Part shown: piece by piece, positions 25,189-33,539 of the stretch
Layout: every line of letters starts with the position of its first letter
How positions within the stretch are numbered: position 1 is the first letter of the stretch
Source: Rickettsiales bacterium
Lineage (GTDB): Bacteria > Pseudomonadota > Alphaproteobacteria > Rickettsiales > UBA3002
Assembly: GCA_027489915.1 (NCBI GenBank)
Contig: JAIXZB010000028.1
Span: forward strand, 1-60,925
Reading direction: 5' to 3'
DNA length: 60,925 nt
Notes under the pieces: model-generated
What the model was told of the DNA's origin: nothing
The model's database searches: none
Seen by the model: the letters and a program-made list of their open reading frames with translations, nothing else
Position numbers and translations under genes: made by a program

Positions 25189-25236
25189 TTTCTGCGCCAC
25201 GCGCACTATATACACATCACATAACAGGAGAAACCC

Positions 25237-25491
25237 ATGCCAGAGATTACCGTTTATACCACCAAAGTGTGCCCATATTGTGTGCGTGCCAAAGATTTAC
25301 TTAAGCGCAAAGGCGCTGCATTCACCGAAGTCGATGCAAGCGATGATGATGTGCGCGAAGCGATGATTGCAAAAGCTGGTGGACGCCGCACGGTGCCACA
25401 GATTTTTATCGGCAACACCCATGTGGGCGGATGCGACGATTTATATGCCTTAGATAAAGAAGGTAAGCTGGATGCTCTGCTCGCTGCGTAA
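25237..25491 (+). CDS. grxC: Glutaredoxin 3
   Basis: The 84-residue dithiol glutaredoxin has the active site CPYC (residues 12-15) in TTKVCPYCVRAKDLL, the cis-Pro loop RRTVPQIFIG and the glutathione-binding HVGGCDDLYAL. It reduces protein disulfides and mixed glutathione disulfides. A good AGGAG ribosome-binding site precedes the ATG. It is third in the run NDUFA9-like, GST, grxC. Confidence 0.96.
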   Translation: MPEITVYTTKVCPYCVRAKDLLKRKGAAFTEVDASDDDVREAMIAKAGGRRTVPQIFIGNTHVGGCDDLYALDKEGKLDALLAA

Positions 25492-25614
25492 TTGCGGCAA
25501 GAAATCCACAGGATGTAATAATAAATATAATAATACTTGATTTTTACTTGCGGTTACTTGGCGTGGGCGCGTTTCCAGTGCTTACATCGCTGTAATCTTT
25601 GGGGAGAGTCACGT

Positions 25615-26874
25615 ATGTGGTGGATGTTCGCACTGCCTTGGTGGAATGTAATGCAGACGCAAGCAGCACCGAATGCTGAACGTGGTGCTGCATCGCAAGT
25701 ACCCGCCTCACCCCTGCTTCCTTATTATCAATGTTTAGCGACGCATGGTGACCATGCATTTGGCGTGTGGGATAGAGGTACGGGATTTTCGCTTTTTTCG
25801 GCTAATTGGGAACGTGTGACAGGCCTCGCGACAGGTGATTGCGCAGGACACGCAATGCTTGCCCGCCTGCTGACACGTGATGCGGAATTGATTGGTAATG
25901 CTCTGCAATCGATGCCTACACGGCTTGATACGCCCATGCTGTTTGAAGCACGGGCACTGGATAACACCAAAGACGATGGTGAGCGCGCCCTTGCATTTGC
26001 GATATGGCCGATGAGCAATGAAGGGCTGCATGGCAGCGTGATGGTGATGGCCAAGGATGTGGATGCGATGCGCCGCTTGCAACAGGATTATAACCAGATG
26101 AGCATGCATAAGCATGCGGCGGAAAAAGGGCGCAACAGCTTTTTATCGAATATGAGCCATGAGTTACGCACACCACTGAATGCCATCATGGGCTTTTCGG
26201 AAATGATGCAATCGAAAATGTTTGGTGATGTGGGGCATCCCACCTACGAAGAATACATCAATGACATTCATGGCTCGGGCCAGCATTTGCTGGGTAAAAT
26301 AAATGATTTGCTTGATATTGCTTCGATCGACCAGAATCAATTGACGCTGGATGATGAAGAAATTAGCCTTGCTGAGATTGTGCGTGATGTGGTGGAAGCG
26401 TTTTCGCATAGCGCGTTTGAGCGCAATATTAAAATCGTCTGTGACCTGCCGAAAGAGGAAATTGTTGCTATTATGGATCGCCGCAAGGTGATTTGTATTC
26501 TGTCGCACTTCATCAATAATGCGCTGCGCCATAGTGGATCGGATACTTCTGTTACGCTGGTATGCCGCGTACACCGCACGCAAGGGCTGATTATTTCGGT
26601 ACGTGATCAAGGCGAAGGTATTGGTTCGGCACGGCTAGCAAACATCGTTAAAGCGCTTCAAAGCCCTGAAACCTATTTCGCTATGGATAGCGAGGGTATT
26701 GGGCTTGGTTTATCACTCGCAAAAGAGCTTGCCGCGCGCCATGATGGCACGGTGAGTATTGATTCGATTAAGCACAAGGGCACTGTAACCTCGCTTGTGC
26801 TGCCGCCAGAGCGTGTGGTGAAAGGGCTTGGCACAGGTAACGGCAGGCGCGGCATACACCTCGCTAAGCGCTAG
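25615..26874 (+). CDS. PAS-domain sensor histidine kinase (soluble)
   Basis: The 419-residue kinase has no transmembrane helix I can see. A PAS-like region (HAFGVWDRGTGFSLFSANWERVTGL, about residues 46-150) is followed by a HisKA domain with phospho-acceptor His182 in FLSNMSHELRTPLNAIMGFSEMM, and a HATPase domain with N-box FINNALRHS, G1 VRDQGEGIG and G2 GIGLGLSLAKEL. The H-box and architecture resemble the PleC/DivJ group, so DivK and PleD are candidate partners. This is inference; no regulator gene is adjacent. I chose the ATG at 25615 because GGGGAGAG lies 7-14 bases upstream. A frame open from 25537 lacks such a site. Confidence 0.88.
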   Translation: MWWMFALPWWNVMQTQAAPNAERGAASQVPASPLLPYYQCLATHGDHAFGVWDRGTGFSLFSANWERVTGLATGDCAGHAMLARLLTRDAELIGNALQSMPTRLDTPMLFEARALDNTKDDGERALAFAIWPMSNEGLHGSVMVMAKDVDAMRRLQQDYNQMSMHKHAAEKGRNSFLSNMSHELRTPLNAIMGFSEMMQSKMFGDVGHPTYEEYINDIHGSGQHLLGKINDLLDIASIDQNQLTLDDEEISLAEIVRDVVEAFSHSAFERNIKIVCDLPKEEIVAIMDRRKVICILSHFINNALRHSGSDTSVTLVCRVHRTQGLIISVRDQGEGIGSARLANIVKALQSPETYFAMDSEGIGLGLSLAKELAARHDGTVSIDSIKHKGTVTSLVLPPERVVKGLGTGNGRRGIHLAKR

Positions 26875-26916
26875 AGCGTTCTTGTAATCGGGCCTGTTTC
26901 ATGCTGATATGCTAGA

Positions 26917-27549
26917 ATGGATACACTTCAACAGAAAATACTGAATGCAGCGCTACCGCATATTGCGTTTGATGGCTGGACACTCGCAACGTTAGCCCGG
27001 GCTGCACGTGCGGCTGGCTTGCCCGAAGCGGAAGCCACGCGCGCCTTTCCTGGCGGCGTGATGGATGCCATAGAAGCCCACTCGCACCATGCAGATGAAC
27101 AGATGATTTACACCCTGCGTAACGACTATTTGCTTAGCACCATGAAGGTGCGCGAGCGCATTGTCACGGGTGTAATGGTACGACTTCGCCAAGCGACACC
27201 GCACCGCGAAGCTGTGCGGCGCGCTATGGGGCATTTGGTGCTGCCGTGGAATGCTGCGCGAGCACTCGCGATGCTGCATAAAACGGTGGATGCCATCTGG
27301 CATGAAGCGGGGGATACGGCGACGGACTGGAATTATTATTCAAAACGTATTTTGCTTGGTAAAGTTTATATGAGCACGCTCTATGCATGGCTAGAAGATG
27401 ACAGTGCAGATTTACGCGATACGGAAGCGTTTCTGGCACGGCGTATTGAAGCCGTGATGCAGATCGAAAAATATAAAGGCAAAGCCAAAAAAGCCTGCAC
27501 AGATGCAGGGGCGATGATGAGCCAGTGGATGCCGTTTAAGCGGGCGTAA
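26917..27549 (+). CDS. COQ9-family ubiquinone biosynthesis protein
   Basis: This 210-residue protein has the COQ9 layout: an N-terminal helix-turn-helix-like (TetR-type) segment (ILNAALPHIAFDGWTLATLARAARAAGLPEAEATRAFPGG) and the conserved C-terminal helices with WHEAGDTATDWNYYSKRILLGKVYMST, which bind lipid in the mitochondrial protein. It aids the COQ7-type hydroxylation step of ubiquinone synthesis. COQ9 proteins are essentially limited to alphaproteobacteria and mitochondria, which helps place the organism. Confidence 0.93.
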   Translation: MDTLQQKILNAALPHIAFDGWTLATLARAARAAGLPEAEATRAFPGGVMDAIEAHSHHADEQMIYTLRNDYLLSTMKVRERIVTGVMVRLRQATPHREAVRRAMGHLVLPWNAARALAMLHKTVDAIWHEAGDTATDWNYYSKRILLGKVYMSTLYAWLEDDSADLRDTEAFLARRIEAVMQIEKYKGKAKKACTDAGAMMSQWMPFKRA

Positions 27550-27789
27550 TTATTCTGTTATGCGGCTTATAAATGTGCGCACACGGGGTGCGAGTAGCAG
27601 CGTAAGTGGAAAATTCACTGCAAATCCAATTGTAAAATGATGCAGCCAGTTCGCAACAAATGCGGCATTGAATCCGTCGTCGACAGAGGTGATTCCGATT
27701 GCCATGGCGAACGTCATGCATAACGACATGATGCAAGAACCAATGATATGCGCAAAGCGCCTTGGGATTTTAGATTTGGTTTGGGTCAT
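27550..27789 (-). CDS. DUF2798 family small membrane protein
   Basis: The 79-residue protein has two predicted membrane helices: ahIIGSCIMSLCMTFAMAIGITSV and FTIGFAVNFPLTLLLAP, joined by a segment with FVANWLHHF. The pattern SxxMSxxM...FxxxWxxxF...FPxxxxxAPxVR is that of DUF2798. Function is unknown in the family. It follows the 228-residue gene after 2 bp and is probably cotranscribed with it. It converges with COQ9, whose stop is adjacent. Confidence 0.8.
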   Translation of the reverse strand: MTQTKSKIPRRFAHIIGSCIMSLCMTFAMAIGITSVDDGFNAAFVANWLHHFTIGFAVNFPLTLLLAPRVRTFISRITE

Positions 27790-27791
27790 TA

Positions 27792-28478
27792 TTAATGTGC
27801 AATTAATGGGGTGGATGCAAGCATGGAAGGTTTAAGCCAAGGTGCTGCACCTGGCAAGAGTTCTGGCGCATGCAAAATCTTGGCATCGGGCGTATTGACG
27901 GCGTAATACAGCACTGAGCCAGAAATCATGGAAATGCGTCGGAATCTTTGGCTGTTTAAGCGCGAGAGCTTGCGGGTGAGTTGCTCGAAAAGCACTTCAG
28001 TATCCATACCGCAATCGCCGTCTTCTTCGAGTACTAAATCGCAGAATTCCATGTGCGGAACGCAGGCGAAATAATTGCTTATTTTGTAATTCTTGCGCTG
28101 TACGCGCACCATCGCCAAATCGCTGACGCGGGTTTCGGGTCTGTATTCGGTATAATCGGCTAGGTTTTTGATAGAGCGGTAACTGCGTCGCTTTTTGAGC
28201 CATACTTGATAATCGGCAGTAGTTACTTTGGTCATTTCTACACCAAAAATACTATAGTCGTTGCAGATGGTGAAATCCGGCCCCTGCCCTTGGCGGTTTT
28301 TAATGAGATCGACCGGCAGATGAAATAATCCGTGATGGGTGAGGATAGAAAAATACTGAATCAGACAGCCAATTTCGATTTTATCCTGATCGGGCACACG
28401 GGCGTGGATTAGCTCGGCGAAGCAACGCTCGAGCTCTGCATTTGAAAAGACCGACTTGTAGAATAACGGTCGCGCCAT
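27792..28478 (-). CDS. Uncharacterised 228-residue protein with a PD-(D/E)XK-like motif
   Basis: I do not recognise the family. No signal peptide or membrane helix is visible. Residues 66-84 read GPDFTICNDYSIFGVEMTK. This has the spacing of the PD-(D/E)XK nuclease core (Pro67-Asp68, then 12 residues, Glu81-x-Thr/Lys after a hydrophobic strand), with the catalytic Lys possibly replaced by Thr83 or shifted to Lys84. The middle is basic (KKRRSYRSIK, VQRKNYK), which would suit nucleic-acid binding. Upstream DNA is much richer in A+T than the neighbours and carries inverted repeats, one overlapping the start codon. It may be an acquired gene. DUF2798 follows on the same strand. Confidence 0.68.
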   Translation of the reverse strand: MARPLFYKSVFSNAELERCFAELIHARVPDQDKIEIGCLIQYFSILTHHGLFHLPVDLIKNRQGQGPDFTICNDYSIFGVEMTKVTTADYQVWLKKRRSYRSIKNLADYTEYRPETRVSDLAMVRVQRKNYKISNYFACVPHMEFCDLVLEEDGDCGMDTEVLFEQLTRKLSRLNSQRFRRISMISGSVLYYAVNTPDAKILHAPELLPGAAPWLKPSMLASTPLIAH

Positions 28479-28494
28479 AGTATTTGCATACTAT
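28477..28494 (-). promoter_or_regulatory. Perfect inverted repeat overlapping the start codon, GCAA tetraloop hairpin in the mRNA
   Basis: In the mRNA the sequence is AUAGUAU-GCAA-AUACUAU-G, seven perfect base pairs closed by a GNRA-type tetraloop, with the AU of the AUG start in the 3' arm. No ribosome-binding site is visible upstream. It could block translation, act as an operator, or mean that transcription begins just upstream and the mRNA is nearly leaderless (TATAGT lies 11 bases before the ATG). Confidence 0.5.
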
Positions 28495-28518
28495 ATTTTG
28501 TTATTTATTGCGAGTTTT

Positions 28519-28534
28519 ATTCTATATGTAGAAT
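28519..28534. other. Near-palindrome ATTCTA-TATG-TAGAAT upstream of the 228-residue gene
   Basis: Six-base arms ATTCTA and TAGAAT are perfect inverted repeats around TATG. They lie 41-56 bp before the start codon in a very A+T-rich stretch. The half-site TGTAGAATAA recurs inside the gene at about 28457-28466. This is a possible operator for self-regulation or for an unlinked repressor. Confidence 0.4.
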
Positions 28535-28601
28535 AATTACTTATATTTACTCTAATTACTTCAACTAATTAGACGATTTACTTTAGGTTTTACCAGAACA
28601 T

Positions 28602-28638
28602 AAAAAAAGCCGAGTATCCATTCGGAACTCGGCTTTTT
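28602..28638. terminator. Bidirectional-looking terminator downstream of lpdA
   Basis: GCCGAGT and ACTCGGC form a 7-bp stem around an 11-base loop, flanked by seven A on the left and five T on the right. On the minus strand it ends with a U-run 17 bp after the lpdA stop, so it should end the pdh-lpdA transcript. The flanks would let it work on either strand. Confidence 0.85.
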
Positions 28639-28654
28639 GCTAGAGAAACAGCGG

Positions 28655-30052
28655 TTACATGTGAATCACGCGTCCGTAAGCATCGAGCACGGATTCATGC
28701 ATCATTTCTGATAATGTTGGATGCGGGAAGATGGTGTGCATTAGATCTTCTTCGGTAGCTTCCATGGTTTTCGCAAGCACGAAACCCTGAATCATTTCGG
28801 TTACCTCAGCACCTACCATGTGTGCGCCGAGAAGCTCGCCCGTTTTGGCATCGAAGATGGTCTTGACCAAACCTTCTGGCTCGCCAAGGGCAACCGCTTT
28901 GCCGTTGCCCATGAAGGGAAAGCGACCCACTTTCAATTCGTAACCTTTTTCTTTGGCGGCGCGCTCGGTGAGGCCCACGCTTGCCACTTGCGGATTGCAA
29001 TAGGTGCAGCCAGGGATGTTTTCTTTTTTCATTGCGTGCGGGTGTTTGCCTGCAATGGCTTCTACGCAAATAATCGCTTCATGGCTGGCTTTGTGGGCAA
29101 GCCATGGGGCGCCTGTCACATCGCCAATCGCATAGATGCCTGCTTCGTGGGTGCGCATACATTCATCGGTCATGATATGGCCACGTTCGATTTTTACTTT
29201 GGTGCCTTCCAGCCCTAAATTTTCGGAATTACCTACGATGCCTACCGCCATTATCACGCGGTCGACTTTTAGTTTTTCTTCTTTGCCATCTTTGCCCTTG
29301 AGGGTTGCGGTGACACTGTCTTTGCCCTTCTCAAGCTTAGTGACGGTGGTGCTGGTTAGGATTTTCATGCCCTGTTTCTCAAACGCTTTGTGCGCGAATT
29401 TGGAAATGTCGTCATCTTCCACGGGAAGGACTCTATCCATTACCTCGACCACGGTCACATCAGCCCCCATGGTTTTGTAGAAGCTTGCGAACTCGATGCC
29501 GATTGCGCCGGAGCCCACTACCAAGAGCGATGCTGGCATGGTTTCTGGCACCATGGCTTCTTTGTAGGTGACAATCAGTTTTCCATCTGGCTCGAGCCCC
29601 GGAAGGGTGCGCGCCCGCGCGCCTGTGGCGATTATGATATGCTTGGCTTCGATATCGGCTACTTTTTTATCATCTTTAGTGACGCTAAGTTTACCTTTGC
29701 CCGCAAGTTTGGCTGCGCCATCATATACTGTCACCTTGTTTTTTTTCATTAGCCCGACAATGCCTTTATTCATTTGCGCCGAAACACCGCGCGAGCGTTC
29801 AACGATTTTTTTCAAATCGAAACTTGGTTTGCTCGCCGATAATCCAAACGCATCGAGATGGTTCAAATGCTGATAAATCTCTGCCGAACGCAGCAGGGCT
29901 TTAGTAGGGATACAGCCCCAGTTGAGGCAAATGCCGCCGAGATGTTCACGCTCTATCAGCGCTGCTTTCATGCCGAGTTGGCTTGCGCGAATGGCGGCCA
30001 CGTAGCCCCCTGGGCCACCGCCAATAATTGCTACATCATAAATATCTGCCAT
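28655..30052 (-). CDS. lpdA: Dihydrolipoamide dehydrogenase (E3)
   Basis: The 465-residue FAD flavoprotein re-oxidises dihydrolipoyl groups of the 2-oxoacid dehydrogenase complexes. Seen are the FAD motif IIGGGPGGYVAAIRASQLG, the redox disulfide GGICLNWGCIPTKALL, the NAD motif VVGSGAIGIEFASF and the C-terminal HPTLSEMMHE with the active-site His-Glu pair. It is last in the pdhA-pdhB-SIMPL-pdhC-zinc-ribbon-lpdA run and ends at a clear terminator, so it is most likely the E3 of the PDH complex. Confidence 0.97.
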   Translation of the reverse strand: MADIYDVAIIGGGPGGYVAAIRASQLGMKAALIEREHLGGICLNWGCIPTKALLRSAEIYQHLNHLDAFGLSASKPSFDLKKIVERSRGVSAQMNKGIVGLMKKNKVTVYDGAAKLAGKGKLSVTKDDKKVADIEAKHIIIATGARARTLPGLEPDGKLIVTYKEAMVPETMPASLLVVGSGAIGIEFASFYKTMGADVTVVEVMDRVLPVEDDDISKFAHKAFEKQGMKILTSTTVTKLEKGKDSVTATLKGKDGKEEKLKVDRVIMAVGIVGNSENLGLEGTKVKIERGHIMTDECMRTHEAGIYAIGDVTGAPWLAHKASHEAIICVEAIAGKHPHAMKKENIPGCTYCNPQVASVGLTERAAKEKGYELKVGRFPFMGNGKAVALGEPEGLVKTIFDAKTGELLGAHMVGAEVTEMIQGFVLAKTMEATEEDLMHTIFPHPTLSEMMHESVLDAYGRVIHM

Positions 30053-30071
30053 AATTTTCTCCGTTTAGTGC

Positions 30072-30449
30072 TTACCACACATCGGGGTCGATGGTGAGTT
30101 TGGGCTTGGTTGGTTGTGCAGGTGGCTCAGTGAGTGACACGCCGCTTGCGTTTGAGGACAAGAATTTGGGCGGCTGGGGTGGGGAATCCACCTTCACTCT
30201 CGGTGTCGCCGATAATTCCAGCTCTAGGCGCTTTTTGACTATGTAGCCCTCGCTGCTCGACGGTGAAACCATAGAACCGCGCTTGCAGTTCGGGCATAAC
30301 TCGGCAACGCCGTTGCGACGCCAGAAACTGTAAAGAGGGCCGGGTATTACGAAGGTTAGCCATATAAACCATTCCATTCCTTTGCTGCCACGCAGCTGTT
30401 TTTTTCCTCTACCTTCGTAGCCACACAGTGTGCAGATACGTTCTCCCAT
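30072..30449 (-). CDS. Small zinc-ribbon protein with a hydrophobic segment (125 residues)
   Basis: I do not know its role. Cys6-x2-Cys9 (ICTLCGYEG) and Cys52-x2-Cys55 (LCPNCKRG) form a probable zinc ribbon, interrupted by a hydrophobic stretch at residues 25-43 (MEWFIWLTFVIPGPLYSFW) that may insert in a membrane. The last 45 residues are Pro/Ser-rich and disordered, ending TIDPDVW. It lies between pdhC (2 bp away) and lpdA, so it is made together with the pyruvate dehydrogenase subunits. The ATG at 30449 follows closely on pdhC. Confidence 0.75.
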   Translation of the reverse strand: MGERICTLCGYEGRGKKQLRGSKGMEWFIWLTFVIPGPLYSFWRRNGVAELCPNCKRGSMVSPSSSEGYIVKKRLELELSATPRVKVDSPPQPPKFLSSNASGVSLTEPPAQPTKPKLTIDPDVW

Positions 30450-30451
30450 GC

Positions 30452-31744
30452 TTACGCAAACATAAGAATAGGGTTTTCAATGTAATGCTTCAGAATTTGA
30501 AGGTATTCCGCCCCAAGTGCGCCATCGACTGCGCGGTGATCGACGGATAATGTGAGGTTCATGACATTCACGGCGGTAAAGTTGCCATTCTTTACTTTCA
30601 CCACTTCTTCGCCAGCACCTACAGCTAAAATACAGGCTTGAGGCGGGTTGATGATGGCTTGGAAGGTTTTGACGCCATACATACCCAGATTGGAAATCGA
30701 AAAACCACCACCCTGGAATTCTTCGGGCTTGAGTTTATTGTCGCGCGCTCGGGCGGCTAAATCTTTCATTTCAGTTGAAATCTGCGCGAGGGACTTTTGA
30801 TCCGCATTACGCACGATGGGGGTTATTAGGCCGCCTTCGGTTGCAACGGCAACCGAAATATCGACATTATTATATTGCACTATCGCATCATCATACCATG
30901 ACACATTACAGTTTGGTTTGTCGCGCAAGGCAAGGGCAGTGGCTTTGATGACCATGTCATTGACAGAAAGCTTAAGAGGCTTTCCATCTTTCCCTGCTTT
31001 TTTAGCGGCGAAATCATTGAGTTGCTGGCGAGCTGCAAGCAATGCATCTATCTCACACTCTACGGTTAGATAAAAATGCGGCACCTGCTGTTTGGATTCA
31101 AGCAAACGACGCGCAATCACTTTGCGCATGGACACGTTTGGCACCTGCACAAAGTCAACAGGATTGCGCCGTATTGAACCGCTGCGACCACCACCCGCTT
31201 CCACATCGGCACGTAGAATGCGCCCGTGAGGGCCTGTGCCAATCACGGTTGATATATCAATGCCTTTTTGAGCGGCCACGCGCTTGGCAAGAGGTGAGGC
31301 TTTGACGCGACCACCTGAAGATGCGACTGAAATTGCTGGTGCAGCGATGGGGGCTGCAGGTGCTTTACTAGCAACGGGTGCAACGCTTGGGGCTGCAACT
31401 GGCGCAGCGGAAGCAGCGGTTGCGGCAGGCGCTGAGGCAGCTTCTGCTTTTGGCGCAGGCGCTTCTTTGGGTTTCCAGCTATCCAGTGCTTTTTTATCTT
31501 CCCCTTCGGCTAAAATAAGGGCGATGGGCTGATTGACTTTCACGCCTTCGGTGCCTGCGTTGACAAGGATTTTGCCCATTACCCCCTCATCGACCGCTTC
31601 CACTTCCATGGTGGCTTTATCGGTTTCGATTTCTGCAATTACTTGGCCTGATTTGATTACATCGCCCTCTTTTTTGAGCCATTTGGCAAGGTTGCCTTCT
31701 GTCATGGTAGGAGATAGGGCGGGCATTAATACTTCTATTGGCAT
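30452..31744 (-). CDS. pdhC: Pyruvate dehydrogenase E2, dihydrolipoamide acetyltransferase
   Basis: The 430-residue E2 has one N-terminal lipoyl domain (lipoylated Lys in IAEIETDKATMEVEAVDEG), an Ala/Pro-rich linker of about 60 residues, a peripheral subunit-binding domain (VKASPLAKRVAAQKGIDISTVIGTGPHGRI) and a C-terminal catalytic domain ending with the active-site motif LSVDHRAVDGALGAEYL (HxxxDG). It transfers acetyl groups to CoA. A single lipoyl domain and a lipoyl-free E1 beta are compatible with the common alphaproteobacterial complex. Confidence 0.97.
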   Translation of the reverse strand: MPIEVLMPALSPTMTEGNLAKWLKKEGDVIKSGQVIAEIETDKATMEVEAVDEGVMGKILVNAGTEGVKVNQPIALILAEGEDKKALDSWKPKEAPAPKAEAASAPAATAASAAPVAAPSVAPVASKAPAAPIAAPAISVASSGGRVKASPLAKRVAAQKGIDISTVIGTGPHGRILRADVEAGGGRSGSIRRNPVDFVQVPNVSMRKVIARRLLESKQQVPHFYLTVECEIDALLAARQQLNDFAAKKAGKDGKPLKLSVNDMVIKATALALRDKPNCNVSWYDDAIVQYNNVDISVAVATEGGLITPIVRNADQKSLAQISTEMKDLAARARDNKLKPEEFQGGGFSISNLGMYGVKTFQAIINPPQACILAVGAGEEVVKVKNGNFTAVNVMNLTLSVDHRAVDGALGAEYLQILKHYIENPILMFA

Positions 31745-31786
31745 TGTCTTGTCCTTTGTTTTTCGCCGCTTACGCTGGCAATGAGA

Positions 31787-32521
31787 CTATCGTAATTCAA
31801 ATATCACCGTAACGCTTGAGCGCAAATCCTGCTCTCCCGTTGGGGGTGCGACGGCTTGGTCGCCAGCCGCACCTTCGGCCATGGCGGCTTTTGCCATCAT
31901 AAGCATGGGTTGTGGTTGGTAATTGGGCACTTCACTTTCGTTGATTTGGTACACGCCTGCAATGCGTGCACCTGCAGCTTCGGCCATATAATCGGCTTTG
32001 GTACGGGCGTTGCGAATGGCATCGCCTAGCATTTCTTCACGCAGTTTATCGGGATTGGAAAGGGTATAACTGGTATTGATAAGCTGGCCATATTCCTGCT
32101 GATTATTTTCCTCCAAACCGCTTGCCATGAGTTGTTCCACTACATCGGCAGTTTTTGTGATGTCAGCTACTTTAACATCGATGGAGGATTGCATGCGATA
32201 GCCGCGAAACTCTTGTTTATTATTTTCCCACACATAATAAGGCTGTACGGAGGAAGATTGGGTAGTTAAATGTTTGCGCTCAATCCTGTTTTTATCGGCT
32301 ATTGCGAATAACTTTTTGAGCTTTGCATCGTGGCGGGCTTTGACGACTGCCATTTTCATATCGGTTGCGCCGATTGTTACAATCACATGCGCTTCATCGG
32401 GTATCACCTTACGTTCGGCTTTGCCTGTTACAGTGATGGAGCGCACTGGAATCATCTCTGCACGGGCGGCGGAGGCAATCGCAAAGATGCCCAGAATTAC
32501 AAATCCTAGAAAATTACGCAT
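31787..32521 (-). CDS. SIMPL-domain (DUF541) exported protein
   Basis: The 244-residue precursor has a signal peptide (MRNFLGFVILGIFAIASAARA, cleaved before EMIPVRS), followed by a SIMPL domain: SITVTGKAERKVIPDEAHVIVTIG at the front and repeated beta-alpha units behind. The family includes periplasmic proteins linked to oxidative stress (YggE) and outer-membrane BP26. ATG at 32521 has AAGGAAA in front. A frame open to 32590 overlaps pdhB and is unlikely. It sits between pdhB (10 bp) and pdhC (42 bp), an unusual place for an exported protein. Confidence 0.87.
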   Translation of the reverse strand: MRNFLGFVILGIFAIASAARAEMIPVRSITVTGKAERKVIPDEAHVIVTIGATDMKMAVVKARHDAKLKKLFAIADKNRIERKHLTTQSSSVQPYYVWENNKQEFRGYRMQSSIDVKVADITKTADVVEQLMASGLEENNQQEYGQLINTSYTLSNPDKLREEMLGDAIRNARTKADYMAEAAGARIAGVYQINESEVPNYQPQPMLMMAKAAMAEGAAGDQAVAPPTGEQDLRSSVTVIFELR

Positions 32522-32531
32522 GATGATTTCC

Positions 32532-33527
32532 TTATGCAGCTTTACCGATAGGTTGGCAGATATCGCGCGCAGCGCTTGCGATATCTTCAACCGATGGCAG
32601 GGCTAGTTTTTCTAAGTTCGCAGCGTATGGCATCGGTACATCCTTGCCAGTCACACGCACCATCGGAGCATCGAGTTCATCGAACAAATCTTCCATTGCA
32701 ATGGCAGCGATTTCGGAACCGATGCCAGCAACTGGCCAGCCCTCTTCCACCGAAATTAGGCGGTGTGTTTTGCGTACGGAGTCGATGATGGATTGCTTAT
32801 CGAGTGGGCGCAATGTGCGTAAATCAATCACTTCGGCATCGATGCCTTGCTTGGCAAGCTGTTCTGCTGCTTCGAGCGCCATGCGCACACAGATGGAGAA
32901 AGTCACAATGGTAACATCTTTGCCTGCGCGACGCACGAGTGCTTTGCCGATAGGCACGATATGGTCATCGCCTTCTGGCACTTCAAATTGCGAGCCGTAC
33001 ATCACTTCGTTTTCAAGGAATATCACTGGGTTTGGATCGCGAATGGCGGCTTTAAGCAAGCCCTTGGCATCGGCTGCATCATAGGGCGCTATCACTTTAA
33101 GTCCTGGGCAATGGGCGTACCAGCTTGCATAGCATTGCGAATGCTGGGCAGCCACGCGTGACGCCGCACCATTTGGGCCACGAAACACGATTGGGCATTT
33201 GATTTGACCACCTGACATGTAGAGTGTTTTGGCCGCAGAGTTGAGGATTTGGTCTATCGCCTGCATGGCGAAGTTCCATGTCATGAATTCGACCACTGGC
33301 TTCAGGCCCATCATCGCGGCACCTACACCAATGCCCGCAAATCCTTGTTCGGTAATAGGGGTGTCTATCACACGCTTGGCGCCAAATTCCTGAAGCAGGC
33401 CTTGGGTAACTTTGTAGGCACCCTGATATTCTGCCACTTCTTCGCCCATCACGAATACTTCTTCGTCGCGGCGCATTTCTTCTGCCATGGCATCGCGCAG
33501 GGCATCACGTACGGTTGTCATTGTCAT
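32532..33527 (-). CDS. pdhB: Pyruvate dehydrogenase E1 component, beta subunit
   Basis: The 331-residue transketolase-type beta subunit has MTTVRDALRDAMAEEMRRDEEVFVMGEEVAEYQGAYKVTQGL at the front, the MTWNFAMQAIDQILNSAAK helix, and a C-terminal transketolase domain (VSVEEGWPVAGIGSEIAA). It lacks the N-terminal lipoyl domain found in some alphaproteobacterial E1 beta proteins. It binds the E2 subunit-binding domain and pairs with pdhA, 12 bp upstream. Confidence 0.96.
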   Translation of the reverse strand: MTMTTVRDALRDAMAEEMRRDEEVFVMGEEVAEYQGAYKVTQGLLQEFGAKRVIDTPITEQGFAGIGVGAAMMGLKPVVEFMTWNFAMQAIDQILNSAAKTLYMSGGQIKCPIVFRGPNGAASRVAAQHSQCYASWYAHCPGLKVIAPYDAADAKGLLKAAIRDPNPVIFLENEVMYGSQFEVPEGDDHIVPIGKALVRRAGKDVTIVTFSICVRMALEAAEQLAKQGIDAEVIDLRTLRPLDKQSIIDSVRKTHRLISVEEGWPVAGIGSEIAAIAMEDLFDELDAPMVRVTGKDVPMPYAANLEKLALPSVEDIASAARDICQPIGKAA

Positions 33528-33539
33528 AAGCTCTTCTCC

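Noticed and set aside
27792..27806. A third perfect TTAA-N7-TTAA (TTAATTGCACATTAA on the minus strand) before the DUF2798 gene
   Set aside because: It ends 2 bp before the start codon and overlaps the stop of the 228-residue gene, lacks the trailing C and has no -10 at the right distance. About one such match is expected by chance in this window.
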